Source of the DNA: Mucilaginibacter sp. KACC 22773 | GTDB taxonomy: Bacteria > Bacteroidota > Bacteroidia > Sphingobacteriales > Sphingobacteriaceae | NCBI RefSeq assembly: GCF_028736215.1 | Contig: NZ_CP117883.1 | Location: 7,378,001 to 7,442,000, forward strand | Direction: 5' to 3' | DNA length: 64,000 bases | Part shown: positions 1-8,844 of the stretch, in pieces | How positions within the stretch are numbered: the stretch's first letter is position 1 | Layout: each line of letters opens with the position of its first letter | Notes under the pieces: generated by a model | The model's database searches: none | Told to the model about the DNA's origin: nothing | What the model saw: the letters and a program-made list of their open reading frames with translations, nothing else | Translations under genes and position numbers: made by a program

Positions 1-126
1 TTTAAAATTTTTTTAAGTCTTCCGCTGCTTTATCATCGAAAGCAAAATATTTCTCCGTCTCTGCACAAAATGTTCCTACCTTACGTTATCGTAGTAATTA
101 AAACTAACCATCAAACTTTACACAAC

Positions 127-819
127 ATGAAAAAACTACTTACCCTTGTCATCCTGTTCGCGCTTGTTGCTCCCGTATTTGCACAATCAACCGATTCGCG
201 CCGCACTATTGTTGTTACCGGTACAGCTGAAGCCGAAGTTACACCCGATAATATCACCGTGTCTATCGCACTACAGGAATTTATGGATGGCAAAAAACGT
301 GTGCCTATTTATGAGTTGGAGGCTCAGCTTGAAAAAGCGGTTAAAGATGCCGGTATCCCTAAAGAGGATTTCACTATCGATGATGTTTCGGCCTGGAACA
401 ATTATTATCAAAAGAAAAGAGCTCCCGATTTTATGGCCGGCAAGCAATATCATATCCTGGTGCACAACCTTGATAAATACAACAAGATATTGGCCGCTAT
501 AAACCCCAAAGGCATTTCTGCTACCGAGGTACAAAGCTCCGAATACTCTAAAATAATCGAACTAAAGCGGGAGCTTAAGATTAAGGCCCTTCTTGCTGCC
601 CGCGATAAAGCAACTTATATGCTTGATGCCCTGGGCGAAAAATTAGGCCGCCCCATCACCATTAATGAAGCCGACCCTGCAGTCAGCTATTTCGGTTTAT
701 CAGTCCCGCAGTACTCCAACACCATCATGTTTAACAAAGCGGCACCGGCAGAGTCTGACATCAACTATAAAAAGATAAAAGTAAGCTTCCAGGTGCAGGC
801 TGTTTTCGAGATAAAGTGA
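127..819 (+). CDS. SIMPL domain (DUF541) secreted protein
   Basis: Encodes about 230 residues. The start at 127 is chosen because it opens directly on a signal peptide (MKKLLTLVILFALVAPVFAQ, cleavage after AQ); an in-frame ATG at 70 would put 19 unlikely residues before it. The mature part begins with RRTIVVTGTAEAEVTPD, the typical opening of SIMPL/DUF541 proteins, and ends in a conserved VSFQVQAVFEI strand. The family forms periplasmic or envelope-associated assemblies whose biochemical role is poorly known, so no reaction is assigned. It stands about 110 bp upstream of the DUF4097 gene on the same strand; a shared transcript is possible but not shown. Confidence 0.8.
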   Translation: MKKLLTLVILFALVAPVFAQSTDSRRTIVVTGTAEAEVTPDNITVSIALQEFMDGKKRVPIYELEAQLEKAVKDAGIPKEDFTIDDVSAWNNYYQKKRAPDFMAGKQYHILVHNLDKYNKILAAINPKGISATEVQSSEYSKIIELKRELKIKALLAARDKATYMLDALGEKLGRPITINEADPAVSYFGLSVPQYSNTIMFNKAAPAESDINYKKIKVSFQVQAVFEIK

Positions 820-931
820 GACTGAGTAAAAACAGGTCGGTGTCAAGGCGGCGTCCACAAAATAATTATCTTTCCCTGCAACGATTCCCGCCCAGCCGCT
901 GTCTTATCCATGCAAACCAAATCAAAACAAC

Positions 932-1981
932 ATGAAAGCATATATTTTATCGGCCTTGCTAGCCTGCCAAACCATAGCGGCTATAGCGCAGGATAACGAT
1001 GGCAAAACGCCATATCTAACTAAATCGCTGGCAAGCGATGCCATCAGCAGCGTTGTGGTAAATACATCGGCCGGTGGCATTGAAGTAAGCGGGCGCGCAG
1101 GGCAGGCGCCAAGGGTTGAGGTATACATCAGGGGCAATAACGGCCGTGATCTGTCGAAAGAGGAAATCAAAAAACGCCTTGATAAGGATTACGACCTGAG
1201 CGTAACCGTAACCGGCCACGAAGTACGGGCCATTGCCAAAAACAAGCACGAAAACCAAAGCTTCAACTGGAAAAAATCAATCAGTATCTCGTTTAAAATA
1301 TTTGTTCCGCAACAGGTTGCTACCAATCTGAAAACCAGTGGCGGAGGTATCCGTTTAGATAACTTAAAAGGTAATGAAACATTTACTACCAGCGGCGGAG
1401 GATTGGAAGTCGACAGGCTTTACGGCACAATTAAAGGTATCACATCGGGTGGTGGTATCAGGGTTACCAACAGCGGCGATAACATTAACCTGCAAACCAG
1501 CGGCGGTGGTATCGAGGCCAAAAATCTGACAGGTAAAATCAGCCTGGAAACATCGGGTGGTGGGTTACGCCTTGAAAATTTAAAAGGCACCGTTAACGCC
1601 CATACCAGCGGGGGCGGTGTTGAGGGCAGCAGTATTGAAGGCGAACTGGTTACCAGCACCTCCGGTGGTGGCATCGACCTTAAAGGCATGAACTGCAGCC
1701 TCGACGCATCAACAAGCGCCGGAAGCCTGCGTGCGCAAATGGTTAAAGTGGGTAAGTTCCTGAAACTGGACGTAAGCTCGGGTAATATTGATTTACAGCT
1801 GCCGGCAAACCAGGGCCTAAACCTCGATATTCGTGGCGACGGTATTAACCAGCACCCATCAAAAATAAGTGGCTTTACCGGGCAGTGGGACAATGAACAT
1901 ATTAAAGGCACGGTGAACGGAGGAGGTGCGCCGGTGACAGCCGAAGCGTCGAGCGGTAACGTAAGCGTAAGGTTTAACTAA
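932..1981 (+). CDS. DUF4097-type secreted beta-helix repeat protein
   Basis: 349 residues with an N-terminal signal peptide ending near AIAQ. From about residue 135 to 300 it is built from near-regular coils of roughly 18 residues, each starting with TSGGG followed by a hydrophobic residue; seven full TSGGG copies are visible, then decaying copies (TSAGS, SSGN). This is the pattern of DUF4097/DUF4098 putative adhesin-like proteins, which fold as a right- or left-handed beta-helix. The domain has no known enzymatic activity. An export signal and no membrane anchor suggest a periplasmic or surface location. A near-consensus -7 box TATCTTTC lies about 60 bp upstream. Function unknown. Confidence 0.75.
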   Translation: MKAYILSALLACQTIAAIAQDNDGKTPYLTKSLASDAISSVVVNTSAGGIEVSGRAGQAPRVEVYIRGNNGRDLSKEEIKKRLDKDYDLSVTVTGHEVRAIAKNKHENQSFNWKKSISISFKIFVPQQVATNLKTSGGGIRLDNLKGNETFTTSGGGLEVDRLYGTIKGITSGGGIRVTNSGDNINLQTSGGGIEAKNLTGKISLETSGGGLRLENLKGTVNAHTSGGGVEGSSIEGELVTSTSGGGIDLKGMNCSLDASTSAGSLRAQMVKVGKFLKLDVSSGNIDLQLPANQGLNLDIRGDGINQHPSKISGFTGQWDNEHIKGTVNGGGAPVTAEASSGNVSVRFN

Positions 1982-2009
1982 GTAAACAAACCAATCAACC
2001 ATATACAGG

Positions 2010-2040
2010 AAGCTCCGGGTCGGAAGATCAGGGGCTTTTT
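2010..2040 (+). terminator. Intrinsic terminator after the DUF4097 gene
   Basis: An imperfect hairpin, AAGCTCC pairing with GGGGCTT across a 14-nt loop, is followed directly by a run of T. It lies 29 bp after the stop codon of the DUF4097 gene, in the right orientation to end that transcript. Confidence 0.55.
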
Positions 2041-2345
2041 GTGTTTAGTGAAAAATAACAGCTTTACTCCGGTTTTCAAAAAAAATGCATGAGCAATTGT
2101 GTTGCTTTATATGGTAGATGATTGCTGTGTATGGTATTGATGGTTAGGTATTTAAATGCTATTTTTTTAGGTTGTTGAGATAGGGTTTTTACTTTTAAAA
2201 CAAATACTTGTGGCTTAAGGATTCAGGGATATTGAAGCAATAAACAATGAATAATATGCTCAAATAGTTGAATCCATTTAAGCTATTAGTTACGATTTTT
2301 ACTGATTAGGTGTATCTTCATACGCCCCGACTTCAACCAGCATAA
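2041..2345. other. AT-rich spacer before fkp
   Basis: No convincing open frame, RNA gene or repeat is visible. The only possible signal is TATCTTCA about 30 bp before the fkp start, an imperfect match to the Bacteroidota -7 box with no clear TTG upstream. Confidence 0.5.
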
Positions 2346-5138
2346 ATGAGAAAACTGATAAGCATTCCTCCGGCCTTTAAACAATTTGGCGACCACCATT
2401 TTGCCAAAGAAAACTATTACTTCAGCTCGGACCCTAAAGAGGGCAAAGTTGGCTCGGGTGGCGGAACAGTTAATTTATTGTATGAAGCCAGTAAAGAGGA
2501 GAATGCTATAGGCCCGATAAATAATTGGTTACGCAAAGAGAAGCGGCTGATTATCCATGCAGGGGGCCAAAGCCGGCGTTTGCCGGCCTATGCGGCCGTA
2601 GGCAAAGTGTTTACACCCATGCCCATCTTTCGCTGGAAAAGAGGACAGCGCATAGGCCAAACGCTGATTGACCTGCAATTACCGCTGTATGAAGAAATAT
2701 TGAACAAAGCCCCCAAAAGCCTCAATCACCTGGTAGCCAGTGGCGATGTGCTTATTCGTGCAGGGGGCGTATTGCCCGAAATTCCGGATGCGGATATTGT
2801 TTGCTTCGGCCTGTGGGAGCGGCCCGAGAAAGCATCTAATTTTGGTGTTTTTTTTGCACATAAAAGCTCGCCCAAAGAGTTGGCCTTTGCGTTGCAAAAA
2901 CCCACAGCTCAAAAATTGCAGGAGTTGCAACCTAACTACCTGTTTTTTATCGATATCGGCGTTTGGCTGTTTAGCCCTAAAGCCATGGAATTGATGTTTG
3001 AGCGTAGCGGGTGGGATAAAGATAGTAACTCGTTTGCTGGCGGCATTCCCTCGTTTTATGATATGTACACAGAGTTTGGGCAGGCCCTGGGCAAAAAACC
3101 AACGTTGAAGGACGATGCCATCAATCAGTTAAAAGTAGCAATTGTGCCGCTCCCTAAAGGCGAATTTTACCATTTTGGAACCAGCGCCGAGCTGATAGAA
3201 TCGACCGATAAGCTGCAAAACCTGGTGAAAAACCAGGAAGAGATATGGCATAATAAAATAAAACCCAGTGCCGACCTGTTTACTCAAAACGCGATCACCG
3301 GGATTGACTTTACCCGCGCAAACAATTCTATTTGGATTGAGAATAGTGATATTGCCCGCACCTGGAAATTGAGTAGTAAACATGTTATTACAGGAGCACC
3401 TGCAAATGATTGGACGCTTAACCTGCCCGAAGAAACATGTCTTGATTTTATACCCATTGGTAATAACGATGAATTGTGTGTAAGGGTTTATGGTTTTTAC
3501 AACCCCCAATTACCCAAACGGGGAATAAATGCAAATAACGGTTATTCGGCTGCCGACTGGTTTAACGAGCCTGTTTACCCTGTATTTGATGCGGCAGATT
3601 TGAACAGTGAGGTGATACAGGACCTGATTGATAACCCATGTAATTACCAGGCAAAGGGAAAACGGTTAATTGCCGCCGCTGATGTTGCCGATGAAATAAA
3701 CCTTTACCGCCAGTACGCCCAGCGTGAAACTTTTTTAGAAAGTAACCTGCAAAGTATGGCAGCTAACTGGAAACAATCTGTTTTTTATCAGCTTGATTTG
3801 AAGAATGCTGCCGGGATATTTAAAAATGCAAAGCTAACATTACCGCCTGCTTTACCGGATGACGCCCCGCTGTTAACGCGCCTGCACGACCAGATGTTCA
3901 GGAGCGAGGTGTTAGGTTCAAACGATCCATCCGCTGCCGCCTACGAGGCAAAAGCATTTGGATTGCTTGCCGAAACTATTGTTGATACGGCCAAAGCTGA
4001 ACTTGCGGCGCCGCGGTTGGATGTAATGTCCGACCAGATAGTTTGGGGCCGCAGCCCAATCAGGCTCGACCTGGCTGGTGGTTGGACAGACACGCCTCCA
4101 AACTGCCTCATAAACGGCGGTAAGGTACTAAACCTGGCTGTTGAGCTTAATGGCCAGCCCCCGCTGCAGGTATTCATAAAACCGTCTGCCGAATATGTTA
4201 TCACGCTGCGATCTATTGATTTGGGTGTAAGGGAGGATATAACCACTTATCAGCAATTAAATGATTATAATAATTCAGTCGGTTCGGCATTTTGTATTCC
4301 CAAAGCGGCGCTTTGCCTGGCTGGTTTTGTTCCGGAATTTTCGGCAAACAGGTACGGTTCGCTGATAGAGCAATTGAAAGACTTTGGTATGGGTATCGAG
4401 GTAACGTTGTTGGCTGCTATACCCAAGGGATCGGGCTTAGGCACAAGTTCAATCCTGGCAAGTACGGTATTGGGCACCTTAAGCGATTTTTGCGATTTGA
4501 AATGGGATAAATATGCCATCTGCTCGCGAACACTGGTTTTGGAGCAAATGTTAACAACCGGCGGCGGCTGGCAGGATCAGTATGGCGGTGTTTTTGGTGG
4601 AATTAAGTTATTGGAAAGCAACCCGGGTATTTTTCAAAAGCCCACAGTACGGTGGGCGCCCGAGTTTATTTTTACCGATGCTTCTGCAGCATCTGTGTTG
4701 TTATATTATACCGGAATTACCCGGGTAGCTAAAAATATCCTGGCCGAAATTGTGAAAGGGATGTTCCTTAACGGCAATGGCTATTTAAGCATTCTTGAAG
4801 AAATGAACCAGCACGCCCTTAAAACCTACGAAGCTTTCCAATACGGCAACCTGCAGCAAGTGGCCGAGGCTACGGGCATTAGCTGGGAGCTTAACCAGCG
4901 GTTGGATGGCGGTACCAATACTCCGGAAACTCAGGCTATTATTGATCGTATCAGCGATTATATCATTAGCTGTAAATTACTGGGCGCGGGTGGCGGTGGA
5001 TACATGCTAATATTTGCAAAGGATGTGGCCGCAGCGGCAAAGGTGCGCGGCGCTCTTAATACCAACCCGCTTAATAACAGGGCGAGGTTTGTTGATTGGT
5101 CTATTTCGCGGGATGGATTTAAGACATCAAGGAGTTAA
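2346..5138 (+). CDS. fkp: Bifunctional L-fucokinase / L-fucose-1-phosphate guanylyltransferase
   Basis: 930 residues, close to the about 950 of Bacteroides Fkp. The family first phosphorylates L-fucose with ATP and then transfers GMP from GTP to make GDP-L-fucose, the donor for surface fucosylation. The N-terminal half carries the pyrophosphorylase nucleotide loop GGQSRRLP (residues 73-80) with a downstream GKVFTPMP. The C-terminal kinase has all three GHMP motifs: SPIRLDLAGGWTD near 570, GSGLGTSS near 695 and GAGGGG near 880. No gap or frameshift is seen. The gene stands alone, with no fucose permease or isomerase nearby, and converges on the chloride channel gene. Cytoplasmic. Confidence 0.93.
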   Translation: MRKLISIPPAFKQFGDHHFAKENYYFSSDPKEGKVGSGGGTVNLLYEASKEENAIGPINNWLRKEKRLIIHAGGQSRRLPAYAAVGKVFTPMPIFRWKRGQRIGQTLIDLQLPLYEEILNKAPKSLNHLVASGDVLIRAGGVLPEIPDADIVCFGLWERPEKASNFGVFFAHKSSPKELAFALQKPTAQKLQELQPNYLFFIDIGVWLFSPKAMELMFERSGWDKDSNSFAGGIPSFYDMYTEFGQALGKKPTLKDDAINQLKVAIVPLPKGEFYHFGTSAELIESTDKLQNLVKNQEEIWHNKIKPSADLFTQNAITGIDFTRANNSIWIENSDIARTWKLSSKHVITGAPANDWTLNLPEETCLDFIPIGNNDELCVRVYGFYNPQLPKRGINANNGYSAADWFNEPVYPVFDAADLNSEVIQDLIDNPCNYQAKGKRLIAAADVADEINLYRQYAQRETFLESNLQSMAANWKQSVFYQLDLKNAAGIFKNAKLTLPPALPDDAPLLTRLHDQMFRSEVLGSNDPSAAAYEAKAFGLLAETIVDTAKAELAAPRLDVMSDQIVWGRSPIRLDLAGGWTDTPPNCLINGGKVLNLAVELNGQPPLQVFIKPSAEYVITLRSIDLGVREDITTYQQLNDYNNSVGSAFCIPKAALCLAGFVPEFSANRYGSLIEQLKDFGMGIEVTLLAAIPKGSGLGTSSILASTVLGTLSDFCDLKWDKYAICSRTLVLEQMLTTGGGWQDQYGGVFGGIKLLESNPGIFQKPTVRWAPEFIFTDASAASVLLYYTGITRVAKNILAEIVKGMFLNGNGYLSILEEMNQHALKTYEAFQYGNLQQVAEATGISWELNQRLDGGTNTPETQAIIDRISDYIISCKLLGAGGGGYMLIFAKDVAAAAKVRGALNTNPLNNRARFVDWSISRDGFKTSRS

Positions 5139-5190
5139 TGTAAGGGTTAGCAAGGGGGGCACACTCGCACCCCGCCAAAATCCCATTAAT

Positions 5191-7089
5191 TTAATTGCCC
5201 GGCTCTTTTGTCTTGCTGTTCATCAGCTTTCGCCCTTTGCTCAACACTTTTAACCGTTGCCTTTTTAGGGATATCGGCTGTGCTGTTTCATCGGCCTCAT
5301 TATTATGGAGTCCATATGCAGCTATGATTTCTTTGCAGGATAGGCTGCCGATGATTGTGTTTTCTGCCGATGTAACTGCTACCAGTTCTGCGCTATGCTT
5401 TGCCATTAATTCGGCCGCCTGGCGTAATGATGTGTTGCTGTTTATCGTTAATGTTGATGGATGAACTATATTAGCGAGGGTTAGTTTGTCGGCCAGTGTA
5501 TCATTATAAATATCGGCTAAATTGGCTGTACCTGTGTAATTGCCTTTTTTATCAACCACAATAAAATCATGGGTGTTTGTGCTGTCGGCCAGCAGCGTGG
5601 CTTTTACTTCACTAACCGTGTTTTGGGCGTTTAGTATAACAAAGCTTTTGTTCATAACATCAACTACAGATAATTTACTCAGCACATCGGGCTCAAATGA
5701 AACAGGAGTGACTACCCCTCTGCGGGCAATTTTTTCGGTCATAATGGTATTCTCCATTAAAAAGAACGATACCAGGTACGATGCTGTGCAAGCGCCAAGC
5801 AAAGGGAGTAAGGCGTTTGACTGCATGGTAGATTCGAGCGCGAAGGTAATGCTGGTTAAATATGCCCGTGAGGCACCGGCAAACATAGATGACATGCCCA
5901 GCAACGCAGCCATTGGTATGGTTATGCCCGAATTGGGAAAAAACATTAAAATAACCGCGCCGGTGATAGCCCCCGCCGCGCCGCCAATGGTTAACAAGGG
6001 AGCAAGCGTGCCGCCGGATGTGCCGCTACCCAGTGCAATTGCCCACGACAGAAATTTAAAAAAGCATAAACGCAAAATAAGCAGTAACGGAATGGTGCCC
6101 GATAAAATGCTAATGATATTATCATAACCCACACCCAATGTATGAGGGGCAAAATATCCAATTAAACCAACACCAAGGCCGCCTAAGGCAGGCCACCACA
6201 TCCAGTGTATGGGGAGTTTATCAAACCAATCTTCAATTAAATAAACGATTTTGGTAATCCCTAATGATAAAAATCCGGTAAACAGGCCGATACCACTATA
6301 AATGGCTAATGCCCCATTAGATGGCACCGCTAAATTGGGCATAGGAAAAACCGGGCCCGGTTCAAATAACAGGTGGTGACCTGCAGCCCCCGTTATACAA
6401 GCCAGGGCGACCGGTAAAATAGATTTGGGCGAAAACTCAAATAAAAGCAACTCGATAGCCAATAACACCGCCGCTATAGGGGTGCCGAATATGGCCGACA
6501 TGCCTGCGGTTGCACCGGCAGCAAGGATAACTTTACGCTCATTGGCGGTAATTTTTAATAGCTGGCCAAGGGTTGATCCTAATGCCCCACCGGTTGCAAT
6601 TATTGGCCCTTCGGCACCGAAGGGCCCACCGGTACCAATGGCAATTGCCGATGATATGGGCTTTAGAAAAGTAATAGAAGGTTTTATTTTGCTTTGGTTA
6701 GTTAGTATTTGTTCCATGGCTTCGGGGATACCATGCCCCCTGATGGCTTTTGAACCATATAAGGCCATTAGCCCCACAATTATCCCGCCAATGGCCGGCA
6801 CAGTAATAACCCACAAGCCCAGGTGGTTAGCGGCAGGGCTGTGGAAATGCACATCCAGCAAACCGTAAAAAGATATGTTGGTTACAATATTAATGAGGTA
6901 TATAAGGCCCTTGGCTATAATGCTGATGGCTATTGCCACCGTAACAGATAATGCCGAAATATATAAGAGCCTGTTTTTTGTAGTACGGCTTAAGGTTAAT
7001 TTATCCTGATGGCTATTAATGGCGTTTAAGGAAGGCGAGATGGGAATGCCTGTTTCTTTCTGTTTCATAATGAATATTACAGCCCGCAT
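5191..7089 (-). CDS. ClC-family chloride channel/transporter with C-terminal CBS pair
   Basis: 632 residues if the ATG at 7089 is used; a second ATG at 7068 is equally plausible. Multiple membrane helices contain the ClC signature GPFGAEGP (about residues 147-158), which keeps the gating glutamate, and a later GTSGGTLAPLL pore segment. From about residue 470 to 590 two CBS domains follow (VVDVMNKSF... and IVHPSTLTI...), which in this family bind adenine nucleotides. The protein moves chloride or related anions across the inner membrane; whether it is a channel or a proton antiporter cannot be read with certainty. It is divergent from a small membrane protein and a Crp/Fnr gene, with a long palindrome between them. 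Confidence 0.88.
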   Translation of the reverse strand: MRAVIFIMKQKETGIPISPSLNAINSHQDKLTLSRTTKNRLLYISALSVTVAIAISIIAKGLIYLINIVTNISFYGLLDVHFHSPAANHLGLWVITVPAIGGIIVGLMALYGSKAIRGHGIPEAMEQILTNQSKIKPSITFLKPISSAIAIGTGGPFGAEGPIIATGGALGSTLGQLLKITANERKVILAAGATAGMSAIFGTPIAAVLLAIELLLFEFSPKSILPVALACITGAAGHHLLFEPGPVFPMPNLAVPSNGALAIYSGIGLFTGFLSLGITKIVYLIEDWFDKLPIHWMWWPALGGLGVGLIGYFAPHTLGVGYDNIISILSGTIPLLLILRLCFFKFLSWAIALGSGTSGGTLAPLLTIGGAAGAITGAVILMFFPNSGITIPMAALLGMSSMFAGASRAYLTSITFALESTMQSNALLPLLGACTASYLVSFFLMENTIMTEKIARRGVVTPVSFEPDVLSKLSVVDVMNKSFVILNAQNTVSEVKATLLADSTNTHDFIVVDKKGNYTGTANLADIYNDTLADKLTLANIVHPSTLTINSNTSLRQAAELMAKHSAELVAVTSAENTIIGSLSCKEIIAAYGLHNNEADETAQPISLKRQRLKVLSKGRKLMNSKTKEPGN

Positions 7090-7116
7090 AATTATAAATG
7101 GGCGTCTATTTTATTG

Positions 7117-7124
7117 CAAAAGTA
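7117..7124 (-). promoter_or_regulatory. -7 box of the ClC gene
   Basis: TACTTTTG on the minus strand matches the Bacteroidota -7 consensus TAnnTTTG. The predicted transcript start is about 20 nt before the ATG at 7089. No TTG sits at the expected distance upstream, so the promoter may depend on an activator; the 48-bp palindrome is centred about 60 bp upstream of the predicted start. Confidence 0.4.
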
Positions 7125-7148
7125 ATATAAAATAGATTTTTTATGAAA

Positions 7149-7196
7149 AAACTTTACAATAAAACATTGCACATGCAATGTTTTATTGTAAAGTTT
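7149..7196. promoter_or_regulatory. Perfect 48-bp palindrome between divergent genes
   Basis: Two 23-bp arms pair without a mismatch around a 2-nt centre (CA at 7172-7173); the inner part reads TTGCA-CA-TGCAA. It lies between the divergent ClC gene and the small membrane protein/Crp operon. In a divergent spacer a terminator makes little sense, so an operator, possibly for the Crp/Fnr-type regulator encoded 320 bp away, is more likely. A transcribed hairpin remains possible. Confidence 0.6.
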
Positions 7197-7234
7197 GTGG
7201 CGGAATTTATTAAAAACATTACAAGGATAGTAAC

Positions 7235-7468
7235 ATGAAAAAATTCAGTTATGCATTAATGGCGATAGGGGTTATCATCATTATTATTGGTTTTTTAACC
7301 TTTACCAATTTAAAAACAGTTAACGCGGTTGATTCACACAACTGGACAATTTACATTAATGGCGCAAAATCATTCCCATGGCCTGTGTTTGGCGGCTCGG
7401 TAATTGCCATATTAGGAATTATTTTTAACATGGCTACCTGGGAGCAGCCAAAAGGCCGGTACTTTTAA
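7235..7468 (+). CDS. Small two-helix membrane protein, unknown
   Basis: 77 residues. Residues about 5-25 (YALMAIGVIIIIIGFLTF) and 52-70 (VFGGSVIAILGIIFNMA) are hydrophobic helices, joined by a 25-residue polar loop. No family is recognised. The gene is divergent from the ClC channel and 45 bp upstream of the Crp/Fnr regulator on the same strand. Its position suggests a part in the same anion or stress response, but this is only context. Confidence 0.6.
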   Translation: MKKFSYALMAIGVIIIIIGFLTFTNLKTVNAVDSHNWTIYINGAKSFPWPVFGGSVIAILGIIFNMATWEQPKGRYF

Positions 7469-7476
7469 TAATTTCG
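7469..7476 (+). promoter_or_regulatory. Possible -7 box of the Crp/Fnr gene
   Basis: TAATTTCG, one base away from TAnnTTTG, starts right at the stop codon of the preceding gene and about 38 bp before the regulator ATG. The same variant, followed by CA, precedes the methyltransferase gene at 21185. Confidence 0.25.
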
Positions 7477-7513
7477 CACAGGCAATTTGCCAATATAAAA
7501 GGGGCATTCATAC

Positions 7514-8209
7514 ATGGCAAAAAGTAAAAACGTTTGTGATTTAAAAAGCTGCTTTTTGTGCATGCACTGCTTAAAAGATTGGATTCCGGCTATTGCGGCC
7601 CAGCGAAAAAACTATGTTGTAAAAAAAGGCGAAGCAATATTTAAAGAAGGCGACCCGGTTACAGGAATTTATTTTGTTTACGAGGGCAAAGTAAAAGTGC
7701 ACAAGAAATGGGATGCCGAAAAAGAGTTGATATTGCGTTTTGCCAAAAAAGGCGATATTGTTGGCCACCTGGGGCTTGGCGATACAGGTTATTATCCTGT
7801 ATCGGCTACGGCTATTGAGGCCGGCATAATTTGTTATATCAGCATGGATTTCCTGGAATCGACGCTGAACGTTAACAATAGCTTTGTAATAAAGCTTATG
7901 CGCTTTTTTGCTAATGAGTTGCAGGAATCTGAAAAGCGAATGCGGAACCTTGCGCATATGCCCGTTAAAGGGCGGGTTGCGCAGGCGCTCATCTCCCTCA
8001 AAAATAAATTCGGTATCAATGCCGATGGGTTTATTGACATCGACCTGAGTCGGCAGGACCTGGCCGCATTTACCGGTGCCGCATACGAATCACTGTTTCG
8101 CACCATTAATGATCTGGTTGAGGAAAAGATCATTGAAATAGCCGGCAAAAGCATATTTATTAAAAACGAGGGCTTATTGCTTAAACTGACAGAAGAAACA
8201 GGCGTGTAG
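7514..8209 (+). CDS. Crp/Fnr family transcription regulator with N-terminal cysteine cluster
   Basis: 231 residues. A cyclic-nucleotide-binding-type beta-roll (about 35-125, with GEAIFKEGD and IYFVYEGKVKV) precedes a long dimer helix and a C-terminal helix-turn-helix (about 175-205, with SRQDLAAFTGAAYESLFRTI), the Crp/Fnr layout. The N-terminus has four cysteines at residues 8, 13, 16 and 19 (CX4CX2CX2C). E. coli FNR binds an oxygen-sensing [4Fe-4S] cluster with a related N-terminal cysteine group, so a redox- or NO-sensing role is plausible but unproven. Neighbours are the small membrane protein, the ClC channel and the HPP protein, its probable targets. It converges on the HPP gene with an 8-bp gap. 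Confidence 0.85.
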   Translation: MAKSKNVCDLKSCFLCMHCLKDWIPAIAAQRKNYVVKKGEAIFKEGDPVTGIYFVYEGKVKVHKKWDAEKELILRFAKKGDIVGHLGLGDTGYYPVSATAIEAGIICYISMDFLESTLNVNNSFVIKLMRFFANELQESEKRMRNLAHMPVKGRVAQALISLKNKFGINADGFIDIDLSRQDLAAFTGAAYESLFRTINDLVEEKIIEIAGKSIFIKNEGLLLKLTEETGV

Positions 8210-8217
8210 GCGGTAAC

Positions 8218-8799
8218 TTAACGCTGATACCTGCGCCATACCATAAACCACTTTTTATTGTTGGGATATTTGCGATGGCCGCTTACATTGTTTACCAGCA
8301 AAGCTACCAGCAGCAATACTATTGCGCCGGATAATACCGGGCTTAATACGTATAAATATCCCAATGCCTGTATTTTGGCCGAGCCAATGTTAGCAATCAG
8401 CGCTGTGGCTCCACCCGGCGGATGCAGCGTTTTGGTAATTTGCATCAATACAATGGCAACTGATACAGCCAGGGCAGATGACAGCCAAACCTCGTGCGGG
8501 ATAAGCTTATGCATTGTTACCCCTACGATAGCGCAGATTACATGGCCGCCAATTAAGTTTCGGGGCTGGGCGAGAGGGCTGTTTACGATGCCATAAATTA
8601 ATACCGATGAAGCACCAAAAGAACCAATAAGGAATAAATTATCTGAGGGGCTAAAGTATCGGTTGCTAAAAAACCCAATTAAGCCTATGCCCAGGAACGA
8701 GCCTATAAACGTCCAGAAATGCTCTTTATAATCAACCAGCGTCTCTTTATAAACAATGTAACGGGCGGTGCGAGCGTGGCGATGTATCCTTCTGATCAT
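8218..8799 (-). CDS. HPP family integral membrane protein
   Basis: 193 residues from the ATG at 8799. This start is preferred over 8865 because a full promoter (8815-8844) lies between them and the extra 22 residues look random. The protein has four to five hydrophobic helices and the diagnostic TLHPPGGATAL motif of HPP proteins (PF04982). Some plant and cyanobacterial members transport nitrite; the substrate here is unknown. It lacks the CBS pair found in longer relatives. It is convergent with the Crp/Fnr regulator and close to a ClC transporter, which suggests a small inorganic-anion module. Confidence 0.8.
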   Translation of the reverse strand: MIRRIHRHARTARYIVYKETLVDYKEHFWTFIGSFLGIGLIGFFSNRYFSPSDNLFLIGSFGASSVLIYGIVNSPLAQPRNLIGGHVICAIVGVTMHKLIPHEVWLSSALAVSVAIVLMQITKTLHPPGGATALIANIGSAKIQALGYLYVLSPVLSGAIVLLLVALLVNNVSGHRKYPNNKKWFMVWRRYQR

Positions 8800-8814
8800 A
8801 ATAATTGGTCGGGA

Positions 8815-8844
8815 CAAAAATAGGCACTTTAAATTATGGCGCAA
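8815..8844 (-). promoter_or_regulatory. Promoter of the HPP gene
   Basis: On the minus strand TTG (8842-8844), a 19-bp spacer and TATTTTTG (8815-8822) match the Bacteroidota -33/-7 promoter. The predicted transcript start is about 11 nt before the ATG at 8799, which supports that start. Confidence 0.6.

Noticed and set aside
2..66. Minus-strand reading ending at position 2 (AETEKYFAFDDKAAEDLKKF)
   Set aside because: Looks protein-like, but only about 28 codons are open and there is no start codon; it may be chance.
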